58,183 nucleotides of DNA from Candidatus Mediterraneibacter avicola (lineage in GTDB: Bacteria; Bacillota; Clostridia; Lachnospirales; Lachnospiraceae). The notes below the pieces were generated by a model, which saw only the letters and a program-made list of their open reading frames with translations, did no database searches and was not told the DNA's origin. The stretch's first letter is position 1, and each line of letters starts with the position of its first letter. Positions 27,499 through 36,351 of the stretch are shown piece by piece. Location: the NCBI GenBank assembly GCA_019115385.1, contig DXDR01000049.1:1-58183 (forward strand). The letters are read 5' to 3'. Made by a program: the position numbers and the translations under genes.

Positions 27499-29586
27499 AT
27501 GTACAAGAAATATGAAATGGAACTGGCCGGCAGGACTCTGAGAGTTGATGTGGGCAGAGTGGCAAAACAGGCAAATGGCGCGGTGCTGATGCACTACGGC
27601 GACACAACCGTACTGTGTACTGCAACAGCATCTGAAAAACCGAGAGAGGGGATTGATTTCTTCCCTTTGAGCGTAGAGTATAATGAACGTCTCTATGCAG
27701 TAGGTAAGATCCCGGGAGGATTTAACAAGAGAGAGGGAAAGGCATCTGAGAACGCGATCCTGACAGACCGTGTCATTGACCGCCCCATGCGCCCTCTGTT
27801 CCCGAAAGATTACAGAAATGACGTGACATTGGAGAACCTGGTCCTGTCAGTGGATCAGGACTGCAGCCCGGAACTGACAGCCATGCTGGGAGCGGCGATC
27901 GCGGTAAGCATTTCCGATATCCCCTTTGACGGGCCGATTTCCACAACGCAGGTGGGACTGGTTGACGGACAGTTTGTGTTCAATCCGACGGCGGCTCAGA
28001 AGGACGTATCTGACCTGGCGCTGACGGTTGCATCCACAAGAGAAAAAGTGATCATGATCGAAGCGGGGGCAAATGAAGTCCCGGAAGCACAGATGATCGA
28101 TGCGATCTTCGCAGCCCATGAAGTGAACCAGAAAGTGATCTCTTTTATAGATACGATTGTGGCGGAGTGCGGAAAACCGAAACATGAGTATGAGAGCTGC
28201 GCGGTTCCGGCAGAACTGTTTGACGCGATCAAAGAGATCGTGCCTCCCGAGCAGATGGAGGAAGCGGTATTTACCGATGACAAACAGACAAGAGAAGAAA
28301 ATATCCGTGTGATCACAGAAAAACTGGAGGAGGCATTTGCCGACAGGGAAGACTGGCTGGACGTTCTCGGCGAAGCCGTATATCAGTACCAGAAAAAGAC
28401 CGTGAGAAAGATGATCTTAAAAGATCATAAGCGTCCGGACGGACGCGCCATTGACCAGATCAGACCGCTTGCAGCAGAAGTGGATCTGATCCCGCGAGTT
28501 CACGGTTCCGCAATGTTTACAAGAGGGCAGACTCAGATCTGTACAGTCACAACTCTGGCTCCCCTTTCCGAGGCGCAGAGGCTGGACGGCCTGGATGAGT
28601 CTGAGACATCCAAGAGATATATGCACCATTATAACTTCCCGTCCTACTCTGTAGGAGAGACGAGGCCTTCCAGAGGACCTGGACGCCGCGAGATCGGCCA
28701 TGGCGCTCTGGCAGAGAGGGCGCTTCTTCCGGTGCTGCCTGATGAGAAAGAATTCCCCTATGCGATCCGCACTGTTTCTGAGACTTTTGAGTCTAACGGC
28801 TCCACGTCGCAGGCCAGTGTGTGTGCATCCAGTATGTCGCTGATGGCGGCGGGTGTACCGATCAAATCTGCTGTGGCAGGAATTTCTGCGGGACTTGTGA
28901 CGGGAGATACAGACGACGATTATCTTGTCCTGACAGATATTCAGGGACTGGAAGATTTCTTCGGCGATATGGATTTCAAGGTGGCCGGCACTCACAAAGG
29001 AATCACAGCGATCCAGATGGATATCAAGATCCACGGGCTGACAAGGCCGATCATTGAAGAAGCCATTGCCGCGACCAAGAAGGCAAGAACTTATATTATG
29101 GATGAAGTTATGAGCAAAGCGATAGCCGAGCCGAGACCGGAAGTCGGACCTTACGCTCCGAAGATCATCCAGATGCAGATCGATCCTCAGCAGATCGGAG
29201 AGGTCGTAGGACAGCGCGGCAAGACGATCAACGCCATTATTGAGCAGACAGGTGTTAAGATTGATATTGAGGATGATGGCTTTGTATCTATCTGCGGGAC
29301 AGAGAAAGAAGGCATGGATAAGGCTGCAAAACTGATCCATACCATCGTAACAGAGTTTGAGGCCGGACAGGTATTCGAAGGAAAGGTAGTCAGCATCAAA
29401 GATTTTGGCGCGTTCCTTGAGTTTGCACCGGGTAAGGAAGGACTTGTACACATCTCCAAGATCTCGAAACAGAGAGTAAACAAAGTGGAGGATGTGCTTG
29501 CCATCGGCGATGTAGTAAAGGCGGTATGCCTCGGCAAGGACAAGATGGGAAGATTCAGCTTCAGCATCCGTGATGTGGCGGAATAA
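27499..29586 (+). CDS. pnp: Polyribonucleotide nucleotidyltransferase (PNPase)
   Basis: A 695-residue trimeric 3'-to-5' phosphorolytic exoribonuclease for mRNA decay. Two RNase PH domains (about 10-230 and 310-540) are followed by KH (QIGEVVGQRGKTINAIIEQTG) and S1 (VFEGKVVSIKDFGAFLEF). The second core has NFPSYSVGETRPSRGPGRREIGHG, cut short here, and TGDTDDDYLVLTDIQG, part of the active site. ATG 27499 follows AAAAAGGAG; the open frame extends upstream to 27433 but without a ribosome site. A long hairpin with a T-tract follows the stop. Confidence 0.97.
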   Translation: MYKKYEMELAGRTLRVDVGRVAKQANGAVLMHYGDTTVLCTATASEKPREGIDFFPLSVEYNERLYAVGKIPGGFNKREGKASENAILTDRVIDRPMRPLFPKDYRNDVTLENLVLSVDQDCSPELTAMLGAAIAVSISDIPFDGPISTTQVGLVDGQFVFNPTAAQKDVSDLALTVASTREKVIMIEAGANEVPEAQMIDAIFAAHEVNQKVISFIDTIVAECGKPKHEYESCAVPAELFDAIKEIVPPEQMEEAVFTDDKQTREENIRVITEKLEEAFADREDWLDVLGEAVYQYQKKTVRKMILKDHKRPDGRAIDQIRPLAAEVDLIPRVHGSAMFTRGQTQICTVTTLAPLSEAQRLDGLDESETSKRYMHHYNFPSYSVGETRPSRGPGRREIGHGALAERALLPVLPDEKEFPYAIRTVSETFESNGSTSQASVCASSMSLMAAGVPIKSAVAGISAGLVTGDTDDDYLVLTDIQGLEDFFGDMDFKVAGTHKGITAIQMDIKIHGLTRPIIEEAIAATKKARTYIMDEVMSKAIAEPRPEVGPYAPKIIQMQIDPQQIGEVVGQRGKTINAIIEQTGVKIDIEDDGFVSICGTEKEGMDKAAKLIHTIVTEFEAGQVFEGKVVSIKDFGAFLEFAPGKEGLVHISKISKQRVNKVEDVLAIGDVVKAVCLGKDKMGRFSFSIRDVAE

Positions 29587-29610
29587 ATAGAAATACACTG
29601 ACATCGGAAG

Positions 29611-29683
29611 TTTCCGGGATATGTTTCATAATGTGCGGAGGGCGCTCCCCTCTGCACAGAAGAAATATATTCCGGAAATTTTT
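29611..29683 (+). terminator. Long two-tier hairpin with T-tract between pnp and rarA
   Basis: The outer stem TTTCCGGGATATGTTTC (29611-29627) pairs with 29662-29678 at all 17 positions, two of them G-U. An inner stem GTGCGGAGG/CCTCTGCAC (29633-29641/29649-29657) sits on top. TTTTT follows (29679-29683), immediately before the AGGAGG of rarA. It is probably the pnp terminator, or an attenuator or processing site for rarA. Confidence 0.7.
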
Positions 29684-29694
29684 AGGAGGAAAAG

Positions 29695-31008
29695 ATGGAA
29701 CAGATGACTTTATTTGGCAGTGACAGGGTTATGACTCCGCTTGCCAGCAGGGTCAGGCCGGACTCTCTGGAAGAATTTGCGGGTCAGGAGCATCTCCTGG
29801 GCAAAGGGAAAATTCTGCGTCAGCTGATCGAGAAAGATCACATCTCCTCTATGATCTTTTGGGGACCGCCGGGTGTGGGGAAAACAACGCTTGCCAGCAT
29901 TATTGCGGGCCGGACACAGTCGGAATTTATCAATTTCAGCGCTGTGACAAGCGGTATCAGGGAGATAAAAGAAGTGATGAAACAGGCGGAACAGAGCAGG
30001 AGAGCAGGTCTTCGGACTGTTCTTTTTGTGGATGAGATCCACCGGTTTAACAAAGCTCAGCAGGATGCTTTTCTGCCTTTTGTAGAGCGGGGAAGCATTA
30101 TTCTGATCGGCGCTACGACAGAAAACCCGTCTTTTGAGATCAACGCGGCTCTTTTGTCCCGGTGCAGAGTGTTTGTGCTGAAGGCGCTGGAAGAGGAGGA
30201 TCTGGTAAAGCTGCTGCGCAATGCGTTAAAGAGCCAAAAAGGATTCGGGGGACAGAATGTACAGATCTCCGACGAAAGCATCCGGGCCATTGCCGCATTT
30301 GCAAACGGAGACGCCCGCACCGCCCTGAATACACTTGAGATGGCGGTGCTCAACGGAGAGATCAGTGCAGAGGGTGTAAAAGTGAACAGGGAAACTTTGG
30401 AACAGTGTATCAGCCGGAAATCCCTCCTGTATGATAAAAACGGCGAGGAGCATTATAATCTGATCTCGGCTCTTCACAAATCCATGCGAAACAGTGACCC
30501 GGACGCTGCTCTGTACTGGATGATGCGGATGCTGGAAGGAGGGGAAAATCCTCTGTATATTGCCCGGCGGCTGATCCGTTTCGCCAGTGAAGATGTAGGA
30601 ATGGCGGACAGCCGCGCGCTCCAGGTGGCGGTAGCGGCATATCAGGCCTGCCATTTTCTCGGCCTGCCGGAGTGCGACGTTCATCTTACCCACGCCGTCG
30701 TATACCTGTCAATGGCGCCCAAGTCAAACGCTTTATATACTGCATGTGAGGCATGTAAACAGGATGTGCGGACGATGCGCGCGGAGCCGGTGCCCATGCA
30801 GATCCGCAACGCGCCTACCGGGCTGATGAAAGGACTGGGCTACGGAAAAGGGTATGAGTACGCCCACGACACGGAAGAAAAACTGACCCATATGCAGTGC
30901 ATGCCCGACAGTTTGAAAGACCGCACGTACTATTGCCCTACAGAAGAAGGAGAAGAGATAGAGACGGCGCGGCGGCTCCGGGAGATAAAAGAGTTCAGGA
31001 AAGAATAA
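29695..31008 (+). CDS. rarA: Replication-associated recombination ATPase RarA (MgsA)
   Basis: A 437-residue AAA+ ATPase that acts at stalled replication forks. MTPLASRVRPDSLEEFAGQEH opens the family domain; Walker A is GPPGVGKTT (about residues 55-63), Walker B is LFVDEIHRFNKAQQD, and the sensor is GATTENPSFEIN. The C-terminal tetramerisation domain has MPDSLKDRTYYCP. AGGAGG lies six bases before the ATG and follows a hairpin T-tract directly, so expression may depend on read-through or processing. Confidence 0.96.
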   Translation: MEQMTLFGSDRVMTPLASRVRPDSLEEFAGQEHLLGKGKILRQLIEKDHISSMIFWGPPGVGKTTLASIIAGRTQSEFINFSAVTSGIREIKEVMKQAEQSRRAGLRTVLFVDEIHRFNKAQQDAFLPFVERGSIILIGATTENPSFEINAALLSRCRVFVLKALEEEDLVKLLRNALKSQKGFGGQNVQISDESIRAIAAFANGDARTALNTLEMAVLNGEISAEGVKVNRETLEQCISRKSLLYDKNGEEHYNLISALHKSMRNSDPDAALYWMMRMLEGGENPLYIARRLIRFASEDVGMADSRALQVAVAAYQACHFLGLPECDVHLTHAVVYLSMAPKSNALYTACEACKQDVRTMRAEPVPMQIRNAPTGLMKGLGYGKGYEYAHDTEEKLTHMQCMPDSLKDRTYYCPTEEGEEIETARRLREIKEFRKE

Positions 31009-31038
31009 TTTTAAATTTGGGGGAAAAGGAGAAAAAGA

Positions 31039-31281
31039 ATGAAAAAAACACAAAGAATTATTTTGCTGGGAAGCGCTTTTGCATTCCCGGATACTGCCGA
31101 GATCATGGGAATCGCTGCCACAGACAGAGAAGAAAATACATTAACGCTTCCTCCTGGCTATTATATGGTACTTTCTAATTATCTGGATTCGGCTGAATTC
31201 GAGATTGAGGATGCCAGTCAGAAATTCATCGTACATGCAGATTATGAAGCGATGAAATTTAGCATTGAAGAAATAAAATAG
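31039..31281 (+). CDS. Small protein of unknown function
   Basis: An 80-residue acidic protein that I do not recognise. The first 16 residues are basic then hydrophobic (MKKTQRIILLGSAFAF), but the segment is short and followed by Asp and Glu, so a signal peptide is doubtful. The rest looks like a compact beta-rich domain ending FSIEEIK. The ATG has AAGGAG 11 bases upstream. It follows rarA by 30 bases and precedes the sigma-E promoter of spoIIIAA. Codon use resembles its neighbours, which supports it as a real gene. Confidence 0.7.
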   Translation: MKKTQRIILLGSAFAFPDTAEIMGIAATDREENTLTLPPGYYMVLSNYLDSAEFEIEDASQKFIVHADYEAMKFSIEEIK

Positions 31282-31329
31282 CATAAAATTTAAAGAATAT
31301 TTTCCGATAAAAAGGAAAGAGAATTTCCG

Positions 31330-31357
31330 GCATATTTTCCATTTTTGTTCATATATT
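31330..31357 (+). promoter_or_regulatory. Sigma-E promoter of the spoIIIA operon
   Basis: GCATATT (31330-31336), 13 bases, CATATATT (31350-31357). Both elements fit the Bacillus sigma-E patterns GHATAHH and CATAHAHT at every position. It lies 19 bases before the spoIIIAA start; spoIIIA is a classic mother-cell operon. Confidence 0.78.
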
Positions 31358-31376
31358 GTGTAAAGAGGTGGACAAG

Positions 31377-32315
31377 ATGGAGAGACAGTACAGAAAATCA
31401 CAGATTTTGAACATTCTTGCCAGGAGTGTGCGCAAGGTTGTGGAGGAGGATATTTCGGACTTTGACGGCCTTCAGGAGATCAGGCTCCGCGCAGGCAAGC
31501 CGCTTATGGTGATCTATCAGAACCGCGAGGCGGCGCTTCCGGCAGGCAAAAAACAGCATATTACCACGAAAGAAGAGATAAGGGAGACAATGGAATATAT
31601 CAGCCATTACTCCCTTTATGCATATGAGAACGAATTAAGACAGGGATTTCTGACAGTGGAAGGAGGGCATAGAGTCGGAGTGTCGGGAAAGGTGATCGTG
31701 GAAAAGGAAAAGGTAAAAAATATCCAGCATATCTCCTCTGTTAATATCAGAATGTCACACGAGATGATCGGCTGTGCAGATGGTCTTTTGCCGTATATCA
31801 CAAAAAATATGCAGGTCTGCCATACATTGATCATATCCCCGCCCCGCTGCGGGAAAACGACGCTGATCCGGGATCTGATCCGGCAGATCTCGGATGGAAA
31901 CAAATATGTGAAAGGAAGTTCCGTGGGAGTGGTAGACGAGCGTTCTGAACTGGGAGGGTGCTATCTCGGGATCGCACAAAATGACCTTGGGATCCGCACT
32001 GACATCCTGGACTGCTGTCCGAAAGCAGAGGGCATGATCATGCTCATCCGCTCTATGGCTCCACAGGTCATCGCGGTAGATGAGATCGGTACGAGCGAGG
32101 ATATCCATGCCATAGAGTACGCCATGCAGTGCGGATGCAAGCTGATCGCAAGCGTCCACGGGATGGACATGGATGAAGCTTCCAGAAAGCCGGTCCTGGG
32201 AGAACTGATCCGGAGAAGGATGTTTGAGCGGTATGTGGTCCTTGGAAACGAGAATCATCCGGGGGAGATACGGGGGATCTATGATGAGCGGGGGAGTGTG
32301 TTGTGCAGAGACTGA
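31377..32315 (+). CDS. spoIIIAA: Stage III sporulation protein AA (ATPase)
   Basis: A 312-residue cytoplasmic ATPase, related to type II/IV secretion ATPases, powering the SpoIIIA-SpoIIQ channel between mother cell and forespore. Walker A is PPRCGKTT (155-162) and Walker B is VIAVDEIG (231-238). The N-terminal QEIRLRAGKPLMV matches the family. ATG 31377 follows AAAGAGGTG. It is first of the eight-gene spoIIIA operon and overlaps spoIIIAB by 13 bases. Confidence 0.96.
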   Translation: MERQYRKSQILNILARSVRKVVEEDISDFDGLQEIRLRAGKPLMVIYQNREAALPAGKKQHITTKEEIRETMEYISHYSLYAYENELRQGFLTVEGGHRVGVSGKVIVEKEKVKNIQHISSVNIRMSHEMIGCADGLLPYITKNMQVCHTLIISPPRCGKTTLIRDLIRQISDGNKYVKGSSVGVVDERSELGGCYLGIAQNDLGIRTDILDCCPKAEGMIMLIRSMAPQVIAVDEIGTSEDIHAIEYAMQCGCKLIASVHGMDMDEASRKPVLGELIRRRMFERYVVLGNENHPGEIRGIYDERGSVLCRD

Positions 32316-32821
32316 TCGGAAGCGTACTGATTATAACGGCCACGGCAGGGGCGGGATACGTGTACGGAACAGAACTGAAAAAGTACCTGGAAAAAATACA
32401 GTATCTCAGGTATATATCCGGCCTGCTCAAGGGAGAGATCGAATACACAGGAGCGCCGCTCTCGGAAGTGTTTTCCTCTGTGGCGGCAAGAGTAAAAGAG
32501 CCATACAGAACATGGCTGGCACAGACTGCCGGCCGGACAAAGAGCCGGGACGAATCGGGATTTTCCAGAATATGGAACAAATGCATAGACAAGTATCTGG
32601 GAGATCTGAACCTGAAAACGGAGCACTCGGTCCTTATCAAAGAACTGGGTACCTTTCTGGGACAGCTTGACAGAGAGACGTTTAACCGGTCCATGCAGCT
32701 TTATCTGAACAGGCTGGATCTGGAGATTGAAAAACTCAGAGAAGGACTGACGGCAAAAAAAAGAATTGGCGGATGGCTTGGAATTATGTCCGGAATTTTT
32801 CTGGTCGTGATTCTGATCTGA
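32303..32821 (+). CDS. spoIIIAB: Stage III sporulation protein AB
   Basis: A 172-residue protein with an N-terminal membrane anchor (about residues 5-22), a helical body, and a C-terminal hydrophobic segment. It resembles GspF-type secretion platform proteins. RYISGLLKGEIEYTGAPLSEVF and the FLGQLDRETF stretch are typical. The GTG start lies inside the end of spoIIIAA, indicating coupling. Confidence 0.92.
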   Translation: MQRLIGSVLIITATAGAGYVYGTELKKYLEKIQYLRYISGLLKGEIEYTGAPLSEVFSSVAARVKEPYRTWLAQTAGRTKSRDESGFSRIWNKCIDKYLGDLNLKTEHSVLIKELGTFLGQLDRETFNRSMQLYLNRLDLEIEKLREGLTAKKRIGGWLGIMSGIFLVVILI

Positions 32822-32834
32822 CCCGGGAGGAATC

Positions 32835-33029
32835 ATGAACATAAATCTGATCTTTAAAATAGCGGCTGTGGGAATTCTGGTTTCTATCTTGAGCCAGGTA
32901 TTAAAGCACAGCGGCAGAGACGAACAGGCGTTTCTGGCGAGCCTTGCAGGATTGATCCTTGTCCTGTCCTGGGTGCTGCCGTACATATACGATCTGTTTC
33001 TATCCATCCGTCAGCTGTTTTCCCTGTAA
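32835..33029 (+). CDS. spoIIIAC: Stage III sporulation protein AC
   Basis: A 64-residue, almost wholly hydrophobic protein with two membrane helices joined by the LKHSGRDEQAF turn, as in all SpoIIIAC. It probably belongs to the membrane ring of the feeding-tube complex. GGGAGG precedes the ATG, and spoIIIAD starts 12 bases after its stop. Confidence 0.93.
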   Translation: MNINLIFKIAAVGILVSILSQVLKHSGRDEQAFLASLAGLILVLSWVLPYIYDLFLSIRQLFSL

Positions 33030-33041
33030 GGAGGTGCCGGA

Positions 33042-33428
33042 TTGAATGTAATACAGATAGCGGTAATAGGGGTGATCGGAGCCCTTCTGGCCGTTCAGCT
33101 CAAAGGCGGAAGGACAGAGTACGGCATTTACATGAGTGTGGCGGCAGGCATTTTTCTTTTTGCCTGCATTATAGACCGGCTGGAGATATTTATACAGACC
33201 GTGGAGCAGATTGGTTCGTACATAGATTTGAATGCAGGATATCTGGGAACGATGCTGAAAATGATCGGAATAACTTATATAGCGGAATTTTCCTCAGGTA
33301 TCTGCCGGGATGCAGGATATCAGACGATCGCTGTGCAGATTGAGATTTTCTGCAGACTGACGATCCTGGTGCTGGGGATGCCCGTTCTTCTTGCCCTGCT
33401 TGATACTATACGGGAGTTCCTTACATGA
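33042..33428 (+). CDS. spoIIIAD: Stage III sporulation protein AD
   Basis: A 128-residue membrane protein with three to four helices, related to SpoIIIAC. The start is TTG 33042 after AAGGAGGTG. The segment GITYIAEFSSGICRDAGYQTIA is highly conserved in the family. Its stop overlaps the ATG of spoIIIAE by four bases. Confidence 0.93.
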   Translation: MNVIQIAVIGVIGALLAVQLKGGRTEYGIYMSVAAGIFLFACIIDRLEIFIQTVEQIGSYIDLNAGYLGTMLKMIGITYIAEFSSGICRDAGYQTIAVQIEIFCRLTILVLGMPVLLALLDTIREFLT

Positions 33429-34660
33429 GCCGGAGAAAACCTCAGCTCTTTCTCACATTTTTTCTGGTACTTCTCATCTTCAGTCTGGGAAGCCGGATCG
33501 TCAATGCGGCAGAGGATGCGGGAGAGGGCGGGCAGAAAACGGAAGAAGGGACAGGGTCAGAAGAGCAGGAAGATGCCCTGACGGAAGAAGAGGCGGATGC
33601 CATACAGCAGGAAGCGGAAGACGCCCTGCTTGAACGTTTTGATTTTGATGAGATACAGTCCAGCCTGGACGAGATGTTTCCCCGGGAAAAGATTTCGTTT
33701 CAGGACGTGGTATCGGCCATGATGTCGGGGAATATGGAACAGGCAGGAGGAGTTTTTCTGGATTTTCTGAAAGATCAGCTCGCCTATGAGTTCCACTATA
33801 ACAGGCACAATCTGGTATACATCCTTCTGATCGCACTGATTGCTGCTGTTTTTTCCAATTTTGCAGGTGCCTTTCAGAATAAACGGATATCGGAGATCAG
33901 TTTTTATGTGCTGTATATGCTCCTGATCACTTTCTGCCTGACTGCGTTTCAGACTGCGGTGGAGGGGATGGAGGGAAAGCTGGACTCACTGGTTGATTTT
34001 ATGAGGGTTCTCTGTCCCAGCTATTTTCTGGCAGTTGCGTTTGCATCAGGCAGTTCTTCCTCCCTGCTTTTTTATAATATCATTCTCTTTTTGATCTACC
34101 TGGTGGAGATCGTAATTGTCCGGTTCCTGCTCCCGGTCGTTCATATTTACATTATGGTGCGGGTTTTGGGCAATCTGACAGGAGAGGATTTTCTGTCTGA
34201 ATTTGCCGATCTGATAAAGAAATGTGTGGAGTGGATCATTCGGACAATGACAGCCTGCGTGATCGGCGTCAATGTAGTCCAGGGGCTTCTCGCACCTGCT
34301 ATTGATACCCTGAAAAGAAGTGCTCTTACAAGGACGGCGGAGGCGCTTCCCTGGGTGGGAAATGCAATGGGAGGCGTGACAGAGATCGTGCTCGGAACGG
34401 CAGTGCTGATCAAGAACGGGATCGGTATGGCGGGAGCGGTCATTACAGTAGCAATCTGTGCGGTTCCCATCCTGCAGATGCTTCTGCTGGCATTTTTGTA
34501 CAAGCTGGCTGCAGCCCTGGTACAGCCTGTTTCAGATAAGCGGATCATCGGATGTATTGCGGGAGTCAGCGAAGGATATGAGATCATGGTAAAGATCCTC
34601 TTTGCCGCAGGACTCATGTTTCTTCTTACTGTAGCAGTTGTGGCAGCGTCCACATCGTGA
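33425..34660 (+). CDS. spoIIIAE: Stage III sporulation protein AE
   Basis: A 411-residue polytopic membrane protein. An N-terminal signal peptide (about residues 8-28) is followed by an acidic stretch rich in Glu and Gln (30-60) and then a large region with six to seven helices from about residue 135. SYFLAVAFASGSSSS and the late SDKRIIGCIAGVSEGYE are family segments. It is part of the SpoIIIA channel in the mother-cell membrane. The ATGA overlap with spoIIIAD suggests translational coupling. Confidence 0.93.
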   Translation: MSRRKPQLFLTFFLVLLIFSLGSRIVNAAEDAGEGGQKTEEGTGSEEQEDALTEEEADAIQQEAEDALLERFDFDEIQSSLDEMFPREKISFQDVVSAMMSGNMEQAGGVFLDFLKDQLAYEFHYNRHNLVYILLIALIAAVFSNFAGAFQNKRISEISFYVLYMLLITFCLTAFQTAVEGMEGKLDSLVDFMRVLCPSYFLAVAFASGSSSSLLFYNIILFLIYLVEIVIVRFLLPVVHIYIMVRVLGNLTGEDFLSEFADLIKKCVEWIIRTMTACVIGVNVVQGLLAPAIDTLKRSALTRTAEALPWVGNAMGGVTEIVLGTAVLIKNGIGMAGAVITVAICAVPILQMLLLAFLYKLAAALVQPVSDKRIIGCIAGVSEGYEIMVKILFAAGLMFLLTVAVVAASTS

Positions 34661-34680
34661 TAAAAGAAGGAGCGCGGATT

Positions 34681-35064
34681 ATGCTGGAAGAAATTTACGG
34701 GTGGATTCAAAATATTTCCATTTACCTGATCGTAACGGCGGCGGTCATGCACGCTGTTCCGGGAAAAGAGTATGAGAAATATGTTCGTTTCTTTTCCGGA
34801 CTGGTATTGATCCTGCTTTTGTTTACGCCTCTGCTCAGGCTTACAGGCAGGGAGGAGAGTTTTCAGAATATTTATCAGAGCAATGAATATGAACTGGAGA
34901 AAAAGGCGATCGAGGAAGCGCAGGAGTGGTTTGAGGATGAATCCTTTCTGGAATTTCTTCCAGAGGAATACCGGAACGGACAGGGTGCATATGATGGAGA
35001 AGAAGGACAGGAAGAAAGCCGGAGGGGCGGCATAGAAGTGGAGGAGATCAAAATTGGAGAGTAA
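34681..35064 (+). CDS. spoIIIAF: Stage III sporulation protein AF
   Basis: A 127-residue protein with two N-terminal membrane helices and a soluble acidic C-terminal domain. The opening EEIYGWIQNISIYLIV is typical. I prefer ATG 34681, nine bases after AAGGAG; a GTG at 34657 overlapping the spoIIIAE stop is also possible and would add eight residues. The 3' end overlaps spoIIIAG by 11 bases. Confidence 0.88.
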   Translation: MLEEIYGWIQNISIYLIVTAAVMHAVPGKEYEKYVRFFSGLVLILLLFTPLLRLTGREESFQNIYQSNEYELEKKAIEEAQEWFEDESFLEFLPEEYRNGQGAYDGEEGQEESRRGGIEVEEIKIGE

Positions 35065-35644
35065 GTGGCGATCATATCTCGCCGGGGTGAGAAAAGGAGA
35101 AAAACTTCCCGGAAAGCGACAGCTTCTCATCCTTCTGCTTGTCGGGATCCTTCTGATGGTGATCGTGATTCCTGTTCCTGACGGAAAGGAGGGATCGGAA
35201 GACGATAAGAAACAGATCTCCGGCGGATCGCAGGATACCAGTGATTATGAGGCATATCTGGAAGAAAAAACTGCCCGGACGCTTCAGTATGTGGAGGGAG
35301 TTGGGAAGGTAAAGGTAATGATAACCCTGAAATCAGGCGCACAGAAGATCATAGAGAAAGATCAGCAGAGCTCCAGCCAGACGACCGAGGAGGAGGACAG
35401 CCAGGGCGGCACCAGAACATCAAATGATATTTCCTCGGATAAAACAAGCGTCTATGAGCAAAATTCCGACGGTTCCCAGTCTCCTTACGTCAGCAAAGAA
35501 CTCTCACCGGAGATCGAGGGAGTGGTAGTTATAGCGGACGGCGGAGATAATGCGGTTGTGGTGAAGAACATTACGGAAGCGGTTCAGGCATTATTTGGCG
35601 TTGAGGCGCATAAGATAAAAATAATGAAGCGGGCTGATACATAA
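35054..35644 (+). CDS. spoIIIAG: Stage III sporulation protein AG
   Basis: A 196-residue single-pass protein (helix about residues 22-38) whose extracellular domain belongs to the ring-building YscJ/FliF-like group. A Ser/Thr/Gln/Glu-rich stretch (about 105-135) is followed by GVVVIADGGDNAVVVKNITEAV, the conserved ring-building segment. The start is TTG 35054 after GGAGGAG. SpoIIIAG forms a large ring in the channel spanning the intermembrane space. Confidence 0.93.
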   Translation: MESKWRSYLAGVRKGEKLPGKRQLLILLLVGILLMVIVIPVPDGKEGSEDDKKQISGGSQDTSDYEAYLEEKTARTLQYVEGVGKVKVMITLKSGAQKIIEKDQQSSSQTTEEEDSQGGTRTSNDISSDKTSVYEQNSDGSQSPYVSKELSPEIEGVVVIADGGDNAVVVKNITEAVQALFGVEAHKIKIMKRADT

Positions 35645-35659
35645 AAGGAGGATTGTTAA

Positions 35660-36271
35660 GTGAAACGGTTGTTTAAGAAAAATCAGATCATCATCGCAAC
35701 CCTGGCAGTTATGATCGCGGTTGCCGGGTATCTGAATTACTCCGGCAGGCTGTTCGGAGAAAAAGATGACAGTACCACAGAGGCCAATGCCGACCTGGCA
35801 AACCAGGAGCTTCTTGACATATCACAGGAGGATATCGAGACTTCCACAGAAGATATCGAGAGCAATGACTCCGAGATCGAAGGCACGCCCGGCGAGGCGG
35901 TCCTGACAAGCGGCGGCGCGCAGACTACCGTCGCCCAGGCAAAAGTTACCAGGGAACAGGTGAGGGCGCAGAATAAGGAGACCCTTCAGGCAATTATAGA
36001 CAACACGAATCTAAGTGATGCCGAGAAGCAGGATGCAGTGGCGCAGATGGTGGAGATCACAGAGATGACAGAGCAGGAAGCGGCAATCGAGACGCTGATG
36101 GCGTCAAAAGGTTTTTCAGAATCTGTGGTAAGTCTCACCAACGATTCGGCTGATGTGGTCGTGAAAGCGGATGAGCTGACAGACGCTAACCGCGCTCAGA
36201 TCGAGGATATTGTGACAAGAAAGACAGATATCGCCCCCGAAAATATTGTGATCACGCCGATTTCTGAATAG
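35660..36271 (+). CDS. spoIIIAH: Stage III sporulation protein AH
   Basis: A 203-residue single-pass protein (helix about residues 9-26) with an outer domain that binds SpoIIQ in the forespore membrane. A Glu/Asp/Ser-rich linker follows the helix, and the C-terminal half has the YscJ/FliF-like fold. The start is GTG 35660 after AAAGGAGG. It is the last gene of spoIIIA; no clear terminator follows before prfC. Confidence 0.94.
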   Translation: MKRLFKKNQIIIATLAVMIAVAGYLNYSGRLFGEKDDSTTEANADLANQELLDISQEDIETSTEDIESNDSEIEGTPGEAVLTSGGAQTTVAQAKVTREQVRAQNKETLQAIIDNTNLSDAEKQDAVAQMVEITEMTEQEAAIETLMASKGFSESVVSLTNDSADVVVKADELTDANRAQIEDIVTRKTDIAPENIVITPISE

Positions 36272-36312
36272 GTGCGGCTGAACTCATATCGAAGAAGGAC
36301 CAAAGAAAAAGT

Positions 36313-36341
36313 TTGCGCTCCGGGCGCTCTTGTGATAGACT
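36313..36341 (+). promoter_or_regulatory. Probable promoter of prfC
   Basis: TTGCGC (36313-36318), 17 bases, TAGACT (36336-36341). It would give a leader of about 125 bases. Confidence 0.5.
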
Positions 36342-36351
36342 GGATATGCCG

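Noticed and set aside
28417-29604. A 395-codon minus-strand frame opposite pnp.
   Set aside because: Composition is unlike a real protein and the sense strand encodes conserved PNPase domains throughout.
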